A stretch of DNA of 64,000 nt from Aulostomus chinensis (taxonomy: Eukaryota > Chordata > Actinopteri > Syngnathiformes > Aulostomidae), in assembly GCA_037954235.1 (NCBI GenBank), contig JBBMOA010000004.1, forward strand, positions 932,501 through 996,500, read 5' to 3'. Below the pieces are notes generated by a model that saw only the letters and a list, made by a program, of their open reading frames with translations, ran no database searches and was not told the origin of the DNA. A program made the translations under genes and the position numbers. Numbering within the stretch: position 1 is the first letter of the stretch; each line of letters opens with the position of its first letter. Positions 21,400 through 34,972 of this stretch are shown here, piece by piece.

Positions 21400-24300
21400 G
21401 CTCTACATCACAAAATGAATAAAGTCGAACGCATCCAATATCCACTTCCAGTAACTGACCCAATAAGGTAAAGGATATTGATCTATTTATGCCAGCGGAG
21501 GTTGGCATATTTAGCTGAACCAACATCTCTGCGGTACACAACAATCACTCGGTGTTACAATTCATAATACAGCATTCTATAATATATCTCTATACTCCCG
21601 CAAACATTGAATTTGAAACATATCTCACCAGTTGTAGCATATAAGATATGCAGTAGTTCAATTCTCATCATGATGAATACAACCCTGGAGTTTCCTCTCC
21701 TGTTTTCCACTAACATTGTGTTCATTATCTCTCGCTGAGGCAGATCTTTGGATTCCAGCAAGATCACATATTAAACTAGTTTATTATGCGTTTATTTATG
21801 TCCATACTGGTGCAAAACCACACTGATAACTGGCATACAAACAGTGACAAATGCCATGTGTGTGTTCTTCTTTAAAACACACTCAAAGCAATGTGTATAA
21901 CTTCTACTTATCTGGCCTTATTTTGTATGAAATGTGGCGGCTGCCATGGCAACAGGTGACCTGAGTACAATAAATGGAGGGAAACACGTCAGCCTAGTTA
22001 GTCTTCAGAACACATCTATTTTTGGGAGGGAATTGCACGAGCTTTTGATAGTGTGAGGAACTTGCCATGGCAACATCATCCCCACTATTTTGGCAAGAGA
22101 GTTATGAAAAGGGTAGGGCCACTCAGTGGGAAAATAGGTGGAAATGGAGGTTTCAATCTACACATGGTTAACTCTAATAAAGGCAAAAGTACTGAGACAC
22201 TTCACAGGGATGTATCAGAAGTATTAAGCATGCAAAAATCATCCCATTTTTCACCAGAGAAAAGTGCACGTTGTGCTTGTTGTGCTGCTAAGCGGATGTA
22301 ATTTATGCATTTATGCTAGGGTGCAATAAAATCAATACATAAATATATTGTGCTTTTCATTTTCATAAACACTGTGACCACATTCTAGCCTCAAGTATCT
22401 ATACTGTTTCACAATATATCGTGATTAAGTAGAATTCTGATCCATGTATAATATGGAAGCTATATTTCAGTGTATTACTGTTCAGTCAATGACAAGAGTT
22501 TCAATGAAGTTTATTTTTCATAGCAGCAACATTTATTGTGTTCAGTAACAGTGCACAACTGTGCAGCTTTACAAATGCCATCCTAATAATTTGGATGGAA
22601 ATTTAGAATGAAATAGTTTCAACTTAATTTTTTCTTTGATTAATCAGATGTGATGTACATTAGACAGCAAGGTGTATTTTCAGCTCTATTATTTATGTAG
22701 GGATGACAATAATTATCTTATTATATCACAATATATCATGATACATTGGGATCATGACCCATGTATCATCATATGCATCATATTGTGAGATCCTTGCCGG
22801 TACCCAGTCCACCTTTTACACAGTCCATTAAACCAACCATTAAGCATTCTCTGATGCTTTCCAATTTGCAACAATGGCCTGGTGCACAAAAAGATAAGGA
22901 AAGACCAGCATACATAGCTGTAACCTATGTCAATATCAAAAAGAAACTTGGCTGTTTGGGCTGCAAGTCACCAAGACATCATACCAAGCATCTCCTTGTT
23001 ACAGGGAATGGACAGGTATCCACTTTCATAGAATAAAAAAAGAAACTGCTTGACATAAACCTATGACCACTTTGATTAAAGACTACATTTCAACAGTAAA
23101 CCTTACATCATTTTCACAGTAAGGGTATAAGTAAACGAGCACTGTAGTAATTCAGTAAATGAAGTTTTCATTATTCTGTCAAACATACATCTATGCCCAG
23201 CCTGCTGTGGCGTAAAAAAAACAAACAAACAAAAAACAAACATTTGTGTATCAGACATACAATAAAAGGACCAAATAAAATCTTTTTTTTTTTTAATTCA
23301 TTTTTTTCCAATTTTGGTCACCCATTTAAACACAACAAAAATTATTCAAGTGGAAGTCTTCTAGTTGGGTGTTAAATATGCTCATCTGACCAAAATATTC
23401 TGTGATCTCAATCCAATGCAAAGCTTTCTGCCATGTCTGTAACTTTCACTGCAAATTATACATGTTTTAGGAAACATAGATGTGTTAATAGAAGTCCCAC
23501 ATGAATGTGCATCACAATATTTTGAATGAAGCCATGTGCCTCACTCCTGCACAGTAAACCACCTCAGCCACAGCAACAATCGCTGTCTATGGTGATAAGC
23601 AACTTTTGAGCCACATCTATGAAGTTACTAGTGGTTACTTCAATCATTGGAGCAGTGTTTGTAGGGCAAAAACCTGTAAGAACGTAAAACCAGACTGTCG
23701 TATTCTCGAATATATCTCAGTTTAGAAAGGCTAAGCCTTCAAGTCCAGTGTGAGTTAACCAATGAAATCCTGAGGTTTCTTTTCTTAGACCTAATAAGGC
23801 TCCTTCAGAATGTTTTCACTGAACTGATCTTTATGTAAAAGATTTCTAAACATTGCAAATACTGTTTCCCCTTCAAATCCCTCCATTCCATTTCACTTGA
23901 CATCTCAGTGCTTTATTAATGTAGTGCATCTCTTCCCTCATAATCTAGTTTAATTTAGCTGAACTCTATGATCCGAGTCATCACTTAATGTTCCACCATT
24001 GAGCATTGCCAGGCCATGCTGACCTTAAGATGAGCCACAGTTTGAAACTAATTAAGGACTACAAGGGTCCAACATTTCTCACTCTTAATAGCCATATAAA
24101 GGGTCCATTTGCAACCTCAGAATCAATTTTCCTTGCAGTTAATCTGCAGTTAGATTGCACAGTTCAAAATAAGCCTGCATCCACAAACTTAATAATAACT
24201 ATTTAACAAGAAAACTTTCATAAACCAAAAAAATAGTATTTTATGAATCTGTGTAATTTTATGTTTCTGTGTTGTTGAATTAAGCATGTTTATGGGTTAT

Positions 24301-27300
24301 CATATAAGTACAAAATTTATTTTCAAAGCAGCTGAAGCAAATCCTGTGCCTTTACTTGTTCCTTTAAACCTGTTTCCGAGGGATGCGTAAACAAATTGCC
24401 AGGCTGTGGCCCAATCCCCATTAAAAGGGTTGTACTTAGACTCCATCTGCACAAAAGCAGCCTGATGACACAAAAATATGACACATAAAGAGAATTGTGA
24501 GGACAGGCCAGTTGTATTATGGTGGCCTCTGTTTTGTGTCCTATTTATGGTCGATGACATAGCATGTCTTTTATACCTGTGTAGGTTTTGAGGAAAAAAA
24601 TACCTTTAATCTGTTAAAATTGTTTGGGTTACTCTTTATTTTATGTGTTCATACACATTCTACAAAGAGGCAATGAGTCTGCTGGTCTCATTAGTATCCT
24701 AACACAGCCATGTCACCAAATGATTTTGATCATAGTAGCATTATAGCTGAAGCTATATTGAAAGTGGAGATGGTTCCAAACAATAACTGACAGTTGATTA
24801 TAACCAAGAGGTACAGTGCCTGGATGCAAATGAAAATTAATCAAAACCTTCCGTGAGCAGTACTTTATTTATTCGTTTATTTTACATCAGACACAATTAC
24901 GAATTCTACTAATGAATATGTAAAAGCTATGTCGGAGTTTGCAAAATCAGGTCAGCAATGAGAAAGTCTAGCCTAGGGTAACGTAAAAACAAAGAGGTAG
25001 GTATAAAGAGTAAAAGCAGGCATAAAAACACTTTGAGTGAGTAAGTGCAATCCGTCTGGACCAGCTGTCTCCTGCAGTGTCTGTTGAAGATGGCGCCTGC
25101 TGACAGAGCATCTAAAAGAAGGAACAATTGAGCTGAGGCTGAGAGGTGATGGAGAGAAACACTGTGACTCAGACTATGTCGTAGCAGCTCAAATTATTTG
25201 TAGTGCTGGAGGATGTGTTAGTGTAAAGAACAAATATTTCGTGGTCGACTGAGTACTCAGATGAGAAAAGGTCTGTGTAGAGAAAGACTGATGAAACCAT
25301 GACCATAACCATAACTTTTGAAATGTGCTTGAGCAGGATATAAAACTGACTTAGCTACTCAGTTACAACAGAAGAGAGGGTTTGTATTGTTTGGCTTAAG
25401 TGTGAAGCAGCAAAAGAGTATTTGTGCACAGTCAGCGCTTTCAGGATAGTGAAAGGTTAAAAAAGCAGTCATTTGTGAAGGTGAAACTGAGAGCATCCAT
25501 TCTCTTAAAACGCAAAGGGCTGCCACCAGGACAAAGAAATGGAGGAACACAGCAGCTGTGATTTTACAAATGAACACTAAACTGATTTAATCCCAAAAAT
25601 TCAGGGATTAGGTGTACTTCTAGAGGATTATCACTGCGCTCTTATCGAGGTATCATTGGAACCTGAGTAAAAGCAAGCAAGCTGAGCTGAGCCTGTTTAA
25701 GTTCTAACAACCCTGATCATAAATAGTCATTGGTTTTATGTGAAGAAGAGAGGAAAATCCAAACATCTCACAGCTATGACTGGGTTAAAGCATTCAAAAC
25801 CCTGTCTGCCTGACCCAACCTTAACTAATATAATGTACAGTAGATGAGCCAACCTCATCTTGGCTCCATACCATTTTGGCTAGGGGAAACAAAAATGTAG
25901 TCTAACTGGAATAGAAATAGATTGTCCCCCAGATATCAAAATACATCTTTTGTTTTTAACCTTTTTGTACAACTGAACAAATAAGAAGACTGAGGTTCAT
26001 TTTTTTGCAGTAATAATGCCCAATAGATCAAGAGAACATGTATTTTTGGCGATGACTGCATTGTAATTTTGTAATATTTGTTCAATATCTCTGTTATCCA
26101 GCACTAAAAAAAAAGCTAGTAAAACTCTATCAGCCAACAGTAATTAACAAACTAGCAGGCAACTGTTGGTTAGTTGAATTGTTGCTTTGGGTCATTTACG
26201 ATTTTTTATGACCACAATAGAATCTGATCCAGAGATGACTAAAAACACAGCAAATGTACTCAGCTGTGGACCAAAGTATATATTAGCATTTGAAAGGAAA
26301 CGATGTTGGTCTGGTTACGAGCAATTTCTGGAATGGGTCATATGTGTCTGGAATGTTATCAGACATCAATCTGATTCAACTACTCTAGCCTAGTCGGCTT
26401 TGCATGCTGGGTTGCAGATGAACAAAATCAGCAGCTAGCTGGACAAGAAGGAGCCTTTCTCAAAACAAGTGAGCCCTATTTGGACTTGTATACTTGGTGG
26501 TTTTATATTTAGTGAGTTCTATTTGGCAGTAAACTCTCAAAGAGTCATTCTGCAATTGGACCAGCAGTGTAGTTGATGATTTCATTCCTTGTATACCCCA
26601 GTTATCTTCGGAGTAATCAATATTGAAGTCAGAACTACACAGAACCATGGTGTGTGTTTTAGTGAAATGCTGATCAAAAGCCATGATCACTACACAGGTG
26701 TTCCTTTTGATGTAGTCAATGAAGGTCACCCCAAATTCTCAATGCCACAAATTTCACAGGTCAACAGGGAGTGGTCAGTCTGTCTGTTGGACACAAGCAT
26801 ATCAATTCAGTAAATTGCTTAAACTGTAAACATTCATTTGTAAACCATAAGCCATATAAGAAATTGGGTTCCAGCAGTTTGGCATCATGCTCACACTGGA
26901 CATCTCATGATACAAGTTCAGGATCTTGTCTGCAGCATGTGCATGACTGCCACTGACCGACTTGTACAGATCAAGGACGAGGTTTCAAAAATGGGAGAAT
27001 CTCTACACCGACAGTTTGCAACTGGCTAAGAGACGATGGCTTACTCACCCAACGTTCACAAACTGGCCTTGACCTGACTGCTGTTCCGTAGACTAGGGGC
27101 CATATTTTTAACATGGTGCAAGCAGGCATTCAATCAAGCAATTGTGTGAATGGCTTTAAGTATGAAGCCCTGGCCGCTACCTCCTTCCAGGCCTGCTTCA
27201 ACTCCAGTGGCTTCAGTGGATGTCTGCTGCTCTGATATATCATTGTAAGATGTGAACTAGCTCCTCCACCTTATGCGCAAGGAGGTCCATTTCTTCAGAT

Positions 27301-28237
27301 GAGAAGCACTCCTCTCAGGTTGAAACACTTGTGCCACTGAAATAGTAACATGTTAAGTCCAGGTACAACCTGGGCTTTAAAGGGAATGCCACACGGCACT
27401 CTGATTGGTTTGGATGATTTCATGCCAGGAACACACCTATGAATAATTAGGTGATTAATGACTGCCATTTTGCACCATGTGATGTCGTTTGCACTCTGAA
27501 TACATGCCCTTAAAATACCAAAATGAAACTGAACACACTCCAAATGCACAGTACACAAAGTGCCATAAACCAACAACCTAATGCCATCGATCATGTAGAC
27601 AGGGACCTATGTGTTCTAACACACTTCTTTGTGTGTTCTTTTTACAAAAAATAAATTAAAAAAAAAAGACTTACTGATACAGATAGTGGGACAAAAAAAT
27701 CTGAGGACAAAAATTGACCCGTAGATTGACCCAACAAAACAACAACAAAAAGCACTTACCAACTGTGATATTGATGACCTGATTTTGGAAAATCTATTAA
27801 TTTGTAATATCTAATCACATAGCTATTGCTATGAAGCAGGTCAGTCTGTGTTCATTGCAGTCTTCTTTTTATGTTCTGGCCCCAAACACAAATACAAATA
27901 CAATACTGACTAGAGAGTAGACTTTCACATGGCTTTTAGTGTTCCTTTAAGTTTGCCTGGTTTAAAAAAATAACAACAAAAAACAAAATAACTGAACTAA
28001 TGGGAAAATGCAACAAGTTTAGCACATTTTAGACTGACAGAGCAAACCAACTACATCTTGAAACTGCCTGGACAGCAGATACAGCACCCTTTTTTCTGTA
28101 AATCTTACAACATTATGCTGACAAAGTGGGCTTTCAAAATCACTACTTGCCACTCCAAAGGTTCTCCTAATGGGATGGCCAACACTAGGCAGTAAAAAGC
28201 ACGAACAAACATTGTCTCCACACACTCGCACACCCAC
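21400..28237. other. osbpl8 intron, part 2
   Basis: Low-repeat intron sequence down from the internal first exon. I see an ATCATGATA-rich palindromic area (22700-22800) resembling the ends of non-autonomous hAT elements, and a segment at 27090-27560 (GGGGCCATATTTTTAACATG, later ACCTATGAATAATTAGG) that resembles a non-autonomous DNA transposon. Neither has proven termini. No exon was recognised. Confidence 0.4.
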
Positions 28238-28388
28238 CTGGCAGTGAAATGGGTGACAACTCATTATAGCCCCCGAAGGAAGCATTGCGGATGAGTTTGC
28301 GTCCATCCGGGTGTGGAGGTCGCAAAGATGCTGCGCCACCGCATGTGGAGAAACGGCGACGACTCAGCAGGCCCTCCTCCTTCATCAT
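28238..28388 (-). CDS. osbpl8: osbpl8 alternative first coding exon with ORP5-like N-terminus
   Basis: The first ATG in frame is at 28386-28388 and a second follows at once (28383-28385, with A at -3), giving MMKEEGLLSRRRFSTCGG then GRKLIRNASFGGYNELSPIS. The frame stays open to CCAG|GTGGGT, leaving one base, exactly what the 17562-17635 exon needs (LP-G-FDRGKED). The segments MKEE, RRRFS, RKL-x-RN and NEL-x-P occur in the same order and spacing at the start of mammalian ORP5, so this is probably an ancestral ORP5/8 first exon. It lies inside the intron between 38.8 and 17.6 kb, so it needs its own promoter. The Arg-rich MKEE..RRRFS segment may add basic charge ahead of the PH domain. Confidence 0.8.
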
Positions 28389-28720
28389 TGGGCCAGTGGG
28401 TGATTCCTCGGTGAGTAGGTGGGAGGAAGGGAAGGGAATGGGAGTGGTAAGAAAACTCAAGGGTAGAGGGTCAAAGGGGAGTTGGGAAACCGTCTGATCC
28501 GTCCCAGGCAGCTAGTGAGCCAAGCGAATAGACCAGCACACCACAGTAGCTGAGATAGCAGGCACTGGAACAATGCAGTATGCTGCTTTCCTCTAGGCTT
28601 CCTTCAGCTGACTGCTCCCTTTCTCCCTCACACACACACACACTCTCTCGCTGCTCTGTGAGTGGGTATGAAAGCAGCAGCCTGTAAGTACTTAATAACG
28701 AATAAGCTGGGCCCCTCCTA
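28389..28720 (-). promoter_or_regulatory. probable 5' UTR and internal promoter of the short osbpl8 isoform
   Basis: The DNA upstream of the internal first exon is less AT-rich than the intron around it. Read on the minus strand it has a (GT)n/GAGAGA stretch (28630-28652), pyrimidine-rich tracts near the start codon and a weak AT-rich element (28687-28699) about 40 bases above a plausible initiation zone near 28650. No canonical TATA box or CpG island was recognised. The call rests mainly on the need for a promoter for the exon at 28238-28388. Confidence 0.35.
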
Positions 28721-31700
28721 CTCCCTCTACTCCGGATGGGTAGGAGAGATGCATCTCAGCTTGAAAATAGCCCTGATGTTCCACACCTCATCTTTCTCTT
28801 CTGCTCTACCTATCTCTCACTATATTTTTGCTTCATCTTTTTAGATTAAAAGGACACCACTTAAATGTTTCAAACCTTATTTCAATGCATTAGTCATAGG
28901 GTCGGTAGGTTTATGATGTCCATGGAACTTATTAATGCTTTCTAATAACTGCTCCAGAGGAATTTAGTGTGGACATCCACTTTTCTAACATGGTAAAAAT
29001 GCAGTGTCATGTTTCTCTCTGCTGGGTGCTATCATTACAGCTTTTACAGCTATTGCTACTGTAAACGATCAGGAAAACAGCAATAAGCTAATTTAGATGT
29101 TCAAGCTGCTGCTGCTGTTTAACCTTGGTTGTCAAGTTGGACTACTATCATTGAAGGTTCTCAGTACACACTCAAAAACAGAGGTACAGTACTAGTATAT
29201 ACCCAAAACATTATAAATGCTTGATGCTGAGGGGGAACCATGAACCCTTCAGTGAGGGCACTTCTTTTTGAAGACCAATATTGTACTTTTGAGGGAACAT
29301 TTTCAAAAGGTTAGCTTTGAGTACACAACTCTTCATATACCTCAATTTTTCAGTGTGTAGTATCATAATGGAAATACCAACAGGAATGAAAAAGTAGAGC
29401 CAGAATTTTTTTTTTTATATTTCTGATAATACATTGTTGGTGCAGAGATATGACACCACTACTTTACATTTATTTCTATTCTTTATAGCAGTGAAGACAG
29501 TGAAGACTTTATAGCAGTTGAGACAACTATACGTACATTCTTTCACTTTTAAATAACCCTCTACTTCATTTCCCCCATCATTCAAATAATGCAGTTTACC
29601 AGACATTGACTGCTATGCAAAAATAATCATACTGTAAGCTTTGAGAATCATCACCTATTATACAATGAGGTCCAATGAGGACAGAATGAAGCAGTTGATC
29701 ACACCAAAGCTTAGATGACTGCCTTTTTCTAAATTCAAAAAAGTAGATGTATACCATTACCATGATAAATGGTTTATGTATTATCTTCATCTTTAATAGA
29801 AGGAGATTCACAGTTGAGACATTTAACTGTCAGATGAATAAGACTTCTGTGTGGTGGGGTTGGGTCAACAAATGCAGCATTAAGATGCATATCTACTGAC
29901 TACAGTTAGTGAAACATTGCTGACCCACAAAACTGGCAGACAGAAATACCTAGAAGATGTTATCTTTATGATATAGCAATTTAGGTTGGAGATTAAGTGG
30001 CTCAGACCTGGCAAAAAACAAAACAAAATAACTCTAATATTCAGTCATTATGTTTAATTCCATGCAATAAAATGTTTTTTCTTTCAAAGATCAAGTAACA
30101 ACATATTTTTACTTTGCAGAGAGAAATGGAAACCTGAATTAACTACTGCAATGAAGTCTGAGAAAAATAACGTGTTCTTATGCATTCCAAGAATGAAAAA
30201 TGATTCCATAAAAAGTTGGATGGTTACTAGTTCTGTAAATGAAAAGAATATGCCAGGACTTGAGCCTCATCTTGAAACCTAAGTTGTGAGGCACATTGTG
30301 TGCTGTGTTGCCATTGATCTATCCACAATCGACTAGCTCCCTTACTGCTGACCTGCATTTTTAAAAATTTCAGCCCCTCCCAAAAAAAATCTATTGGCAT
30401 CAAGCCAACACCTAATTAAACTGCTAGCAGAGGAAAAGTCAATGTCTGAAGAGCACCGAAGAGACATTTGAGAAACCTTTGCAAAGTGCAGTCGATATCT
30501 GAGCCAGTATTTCAAGTTATTTCAAGGAGATTAAGAGTGGTTCTAGATAATAAAATATTTGTACTTCTTCATCATAGTTATGCTCAGTGGTTGGTTAGAG
30601 TTAGGGTTAGGGTTAATACTGGTTATCTATTGGGGAGATATATAATTTTTTGGGCAGAAAAAGAGATGTTGATAGCTGAAATTTGGAGCCAATATTGAGT
30701 TGCAGTGAATATGTAAAATAAAGCTGCACTTAAAAGACCATATTTTTAATAAAAAATTGTATTATTCTTCTCACAGCTGTTTTCAGGAATTTACCTTTTA
30801 CAGTAAGTACACTATATCTGTTAAGGGTATTCATCATAACAGACATGACATGTACCTAAAGATACACTGTTTTGACATTGCAGAAGAATTTGTAATATTT
30901 AAGTTTTTTTTGAATTTTCAAAATCTTCTGTAATTTTTTCTTTATGTAGCTTTTTTCAGTTATTTCACCCTTATCAAAACACTCTTAAAAAGACAATACA
31001 GAAATGAAGGATTTTGATTTGATCATACAGTTGGTTCAATTCTTTTGTTAGACTAGTTTGTTTATTACTGCAGCTTTTATTCACACATTTGGCCACAGAA
31101 TAGAAAGCTGCAGAAAACAAGCTAGATTTGACAAGTGAGGAGTATTGAGCAGTTGTAAGTGTCTGGGTTCAACTAGATGCAGGTGTGGTGTCAAGATTAG
31201 TTCACAGTGAAATAAGATTTCGATTATAAGAAGAAAAAGTCAATGCACGTTCAATGTTGGCATGTATAAATGGTACCAATTTTCAGTAAGTGAGTAAGGT
31301 CAACATCCAAAAACTCTTCAACTAATGAGCTAAATTTCACCTGGTTTAATGTAGAGCAAGTAGGAGCTATACTACAGACATGCAGTCACATCCAGACTAA
31401 CATCACTAGTCTTACATAAAGGCTGCAAGGAGACCCTGTAAGCCCGGGATTAGCTTTGGAACAAAGAAGCTTTTTGAACACTGCCCTGCAGGCATCTTGC
31501 ACTCCTCCACTGACCAGAAGGATAGTCAAGCTCTTTGAAGAGGCATTTCTCTGTGCATGACAACTTCGGTGAACTTAATTCATTCTGTGTTGGTGTGGTC
31601 TTCATTCTGTCCTCATGAGAGCCCCCTAAAACATGAAGGTCCACATAACAAAGCAACACAACCCAAAGAGAGCCACTCAATTTGACATCGCTGTAGGTTG

Positions 31701-33345
31701 GGTATCACATAAACCAGCAGAAACTGGACTGCCAAAAAGCTTTAGCAGAAAGACTGACTTTGTTGTTGACTGCTACTTTATACTGTACCTTGCTTTATGG
31801 CAGCCTAAAACTTAAAGGAATTGTCTTTAGGTCAACTGCTGAGAGCAGTCTAATCTCCAAAATCATACTCATAACATCCAAGTTTTAGATCCAGACTGCC
31901 TCAGGCCATCCGAGCAGAGCCCAGTCCCTGAGGCCGGAATATTTCCCATCACAGCACCTTGTCCTCCTTTACTCACACTGCCTCTACCTTATCAACAGTT
32001 CATATCTATACTGTCAAGCCTTCTCCGTCTTAGTGTTCAGGCCTCCCAGGGTTAAGTCACTCATTGGACGAGGGTGTAGGCGGAAGGAGGAACACTGGAT
32101 TGGCAGTGGCTGCAGGTGCAGATAAGACCAGCCCTCCACCACCATGTTGTTAACCCCGTCTGACAGGGCATAATCCCAGAGGCTGATCTTAAATCCATGT
32201 TGACCCCAACTGCTCTCTTTCTCTTACACTGCCTTGCTTTCTTTCTCTAACCTCCATTTACATTGCTTTCCTTACAAGTATTTTCTTAGCCTCCTCCCAT
32301 TTTGCTGTTTTTAATCTCTCACCTGTGTCATTCTCACTTTTCATTCTCATTGACTAGGACAGTAGATGTTCTTTATACTTCAAAATCCCTGGAAGAAACT
32401 GAAATTGACCACAACTTCAAAACAAATTTTCAAACAACCTCCTGAGTATATTTTTGTTGTCAGTAATTCATAATGAAAGTAGATTGTTTTCTCTTGGAAA
32501 ACACATTGCCACTAAAATCCAAAACACAACATATCTAACAAACAACTTATTATAACTGTGGGCCAGAAAACCAAAACAATGAGCTGAAGGAGTCTAAAAG
32601 TCTCTAGAGGGCAAGACAGGTTCTGCAGAAAGAAGTGACCTTTCACATTACACATACTCATTTTAATCCAAAGTAAATATAGTGATTATAGTGGTCTCAT
32701 AAATTTTACATTTGTTTATTCCAGTGCAAGCATAGACACTTTGTAAATTACGAACATAAACACTGATAAAAAAGATGTGCATCTGGTGCTGTGTGAAACT
32801 GGCAACAACCAACTGCCAATTTTTCTTACAATAAACATTTGATGGCTGATAAACTTCAGATCTTGTGACTGTAGATGACCTGGTTACTAATACAACTTCA
32901 GATAAGAACAGTTCACAGTAAAGCAATGACATTTGAAAGTGATTACTTTTTGTGGCTGTTTAAAATTGGCCATAATTGCTTATTGTTCAAAGGGGTTAAA
33001 CATGTTTTCATATCTATTTTTGTGCATTATATTCATAACAAAGAAAAGGAATATAACAAAATGCACAACTCCAGTACTTGAACTGGCATATGTATTTAAA
33101 CATATAATGTGTCTTTAAAAAAATGTGTGAATCTTCACTTGATATTTGATAGCCTAATTGTTATACATGTAAGTCATTTAGCCTAATAATGTACTGACTC
33201 ATGTCAGAAGAATTCCCAGATTAGGCTTTCAGCATGCACTGAGTTAACTGTCATCATGCAGCACATTCAGTGCAGTGGTCCAAACACACTGAAACTGCAC
33301 AGCCACCAGCTGTTTTCACTCCTTGAGCAAAATTAAGCAAATTCC
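28721..33345. other. osbpl8 intron, part 3
   Basis: Mostly unique-looking AT-rich intron. The block 31890-32210 is more GC-rich than its surroundings and could be conserved non-coding sequence; this is only an impression. No exon or transposon recognised. Confidence 0.4.
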
Positions 33346-33351
33346 TGTCAT

Positions 33352-33753
33352 CTATCCATCCATCCATCCATCCATTTTCTACTGCTTATCCTGTTAAGGG
33401 TCGCGGGGACACTGGAGCCAATCCCAGCATCCTTCTGGTGAGAGGCGGGGTTTACCCTGGACAGATCGGCAGTCCATCGCAGGGTCAACACATAAAGACA
33501 GACCACCACTCATAGCCACACCTACAGTATGGTGCATTTAGAGTATCCAATCAGCCTAGTCTCCATTTGCATGTCTTTGGACTGTGGGAGGAAGCCGGGA
33601 GTACCAGGTGAGAACCCACGCAGGCAGAACATGCAAATGGGGACTAGGCTGATTGGATACTCTAAATAAACCACACAGAGAGATCCCGTGCCTGAGCCGG
33701 TACCTTCTCGCTGTAAGGCGACAGTGCTAACCACTGCACCACTGTGCCGCCGT
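33352..33753 (-). mobile_element. tRNA-derived SINE with internal inverted duplication
   Basis: Minus-strand copy with (ATGG)n tail (33353-33375) and tRNA-like head (GTGGTGCAGTGGTTAGCACTG). A 37-bp body segment (33536-33572) is present a second time in inverted form at 33631-33667 (36 of 37 matching), between the CCTGCGTGGGTTC block and the GTGTGG block. Confidence 0.88.
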
Positions 33754-34312
33754 CAAGCAAATGTCATGAGAATCAATCCTTGTTAATTTGGTCTGTTGTT
33801 TATTGAGAAGCATGAAGAAGCTAAATGAGACATGAAACAGAAAAAGAGAGAGGCATCTAATGATACTAACACTTCAGGTGTGAATTTTCACTAAACTTAC
33901 ACAATTCTCTCAAACTCTGAATAATCTGTGTCTCTGTATATCTTAAAGAAATGTGTCACATCCATGATGCATCAAGCCAGGTCCTACATAGATATTAAGG
34001 CAGTAAATTTGACATATGGAAGCCATCTCAAGCAACTGTCCATGAGCTGTCAAAGACCATGTGGAGTCATGTCAGTGTATGACCATTTACTCTATATGTG
34101 GGCTAGGACGCTGGATAAATTTGGGTTAAACTACATATAGAATTATGAATGAATACTACAAGGGGTAGTTTTAATCATGTATTTTTGCTTCCTTATTTCA
34201 TGAGTATGATCACTAGGAACAACTAAATTTTTTTTCTTTTTTCTTCTGTTTTTTATGTTTTTGTTATTTTATGTCTCTGCCATCATATGACAGAGCTTTT
34301 AATTAGGGCTGT

Positions 34313-34972
34313 TAAAGGTAGCTCTGAACCATTTTATAGATATGCTGCTACAGGCCTAGACAGCTGGGGCCTCTCCTCTTCTCTTCCCTCCTTTCTTCTC
34401 CTCTCCTCTCCTCTCCGCACATTTCGAACTGTCATTATCATTATCTGTTGCACTTTGTAGTTTGGCCTTGGTGTCTAGCACTCTCTCTGTATTTCCACAG
34501 ACCCACTGGAGCTCCATCTCTGCACCAACCACCGCCTTCATCGCCCCTCTACCCCCCCCCTTTTCCGCTGCTGTTAAACCAGCCTGCGCTCCCCACCCAT
34601 GAACCAGTCTGCCATCCAGTCCTCCCATTAAGCTGGCCCGCTCTCCCTGCCTCCCTTGCCTACCAGAAGCTTCCTTCTTCAACTGTTGTTAACATTTCCA
34701 TGTTTCCCACATTCTGTGTCATAAAGTTGTCTGTAACAACATCTACTGCACGTCTGTCCGTCCTGGGTGAGGGATCCCTCCTCTGTTGCTCATCCTGAGG
34801 TTTCTCAGTTTTTTCCCTGTTAAAAGGATTTTCCATGGAGTTTTTCCTCAGTCAATGTGAGGGTCTAAGGGCAGAGGATGTTGTTATGATGCCATGTGAA
34901 GCCCTTTGAGACAAACTGTTTGTGAAACCAGGCTCGACAAATAGAATTGCCTTGCCTTGCCATATCTAACTA
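34313..34972 (+). mobile_element. 5'-truncated L2-type LINE, 3' UTR only
   Basis: Plus-strand copy of the 3' UTR of the L2 at 50330-52451: AGGTAGCTCTGAACCATT, the CTCTCC-rich tract (34375-34415), CTGCACGTCTGTCCGTCCTG, GTGAAGCCCTTTGAGAC, and the TTGCCTTGCC tail. No ORF2 remains, as expected for 5' truncation. Confidence 0.85.

Noticed and set aside
24300..24560. Open minus-strand frame of about 86 codons
   Set aside because: No splice sites, conserved motif or family likeness; typical chance frame.
30600..30617. Telomere-like TTAGGG repeats
   Set aside because: Only about two to three units; too short to be an interstitial telomere.
32111..32127. E-box CAGGTG next to GATAAG as a blood enhancer element
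   Set aside because: The spacing (two bases) is not that of the known composite site and single motif pairs occur by chance.
34356..34682. Minus-strand Gly/Glu-rich open frame
   Set aside because: It is the antisense of the L2 3' UTR pyrimidine tract.
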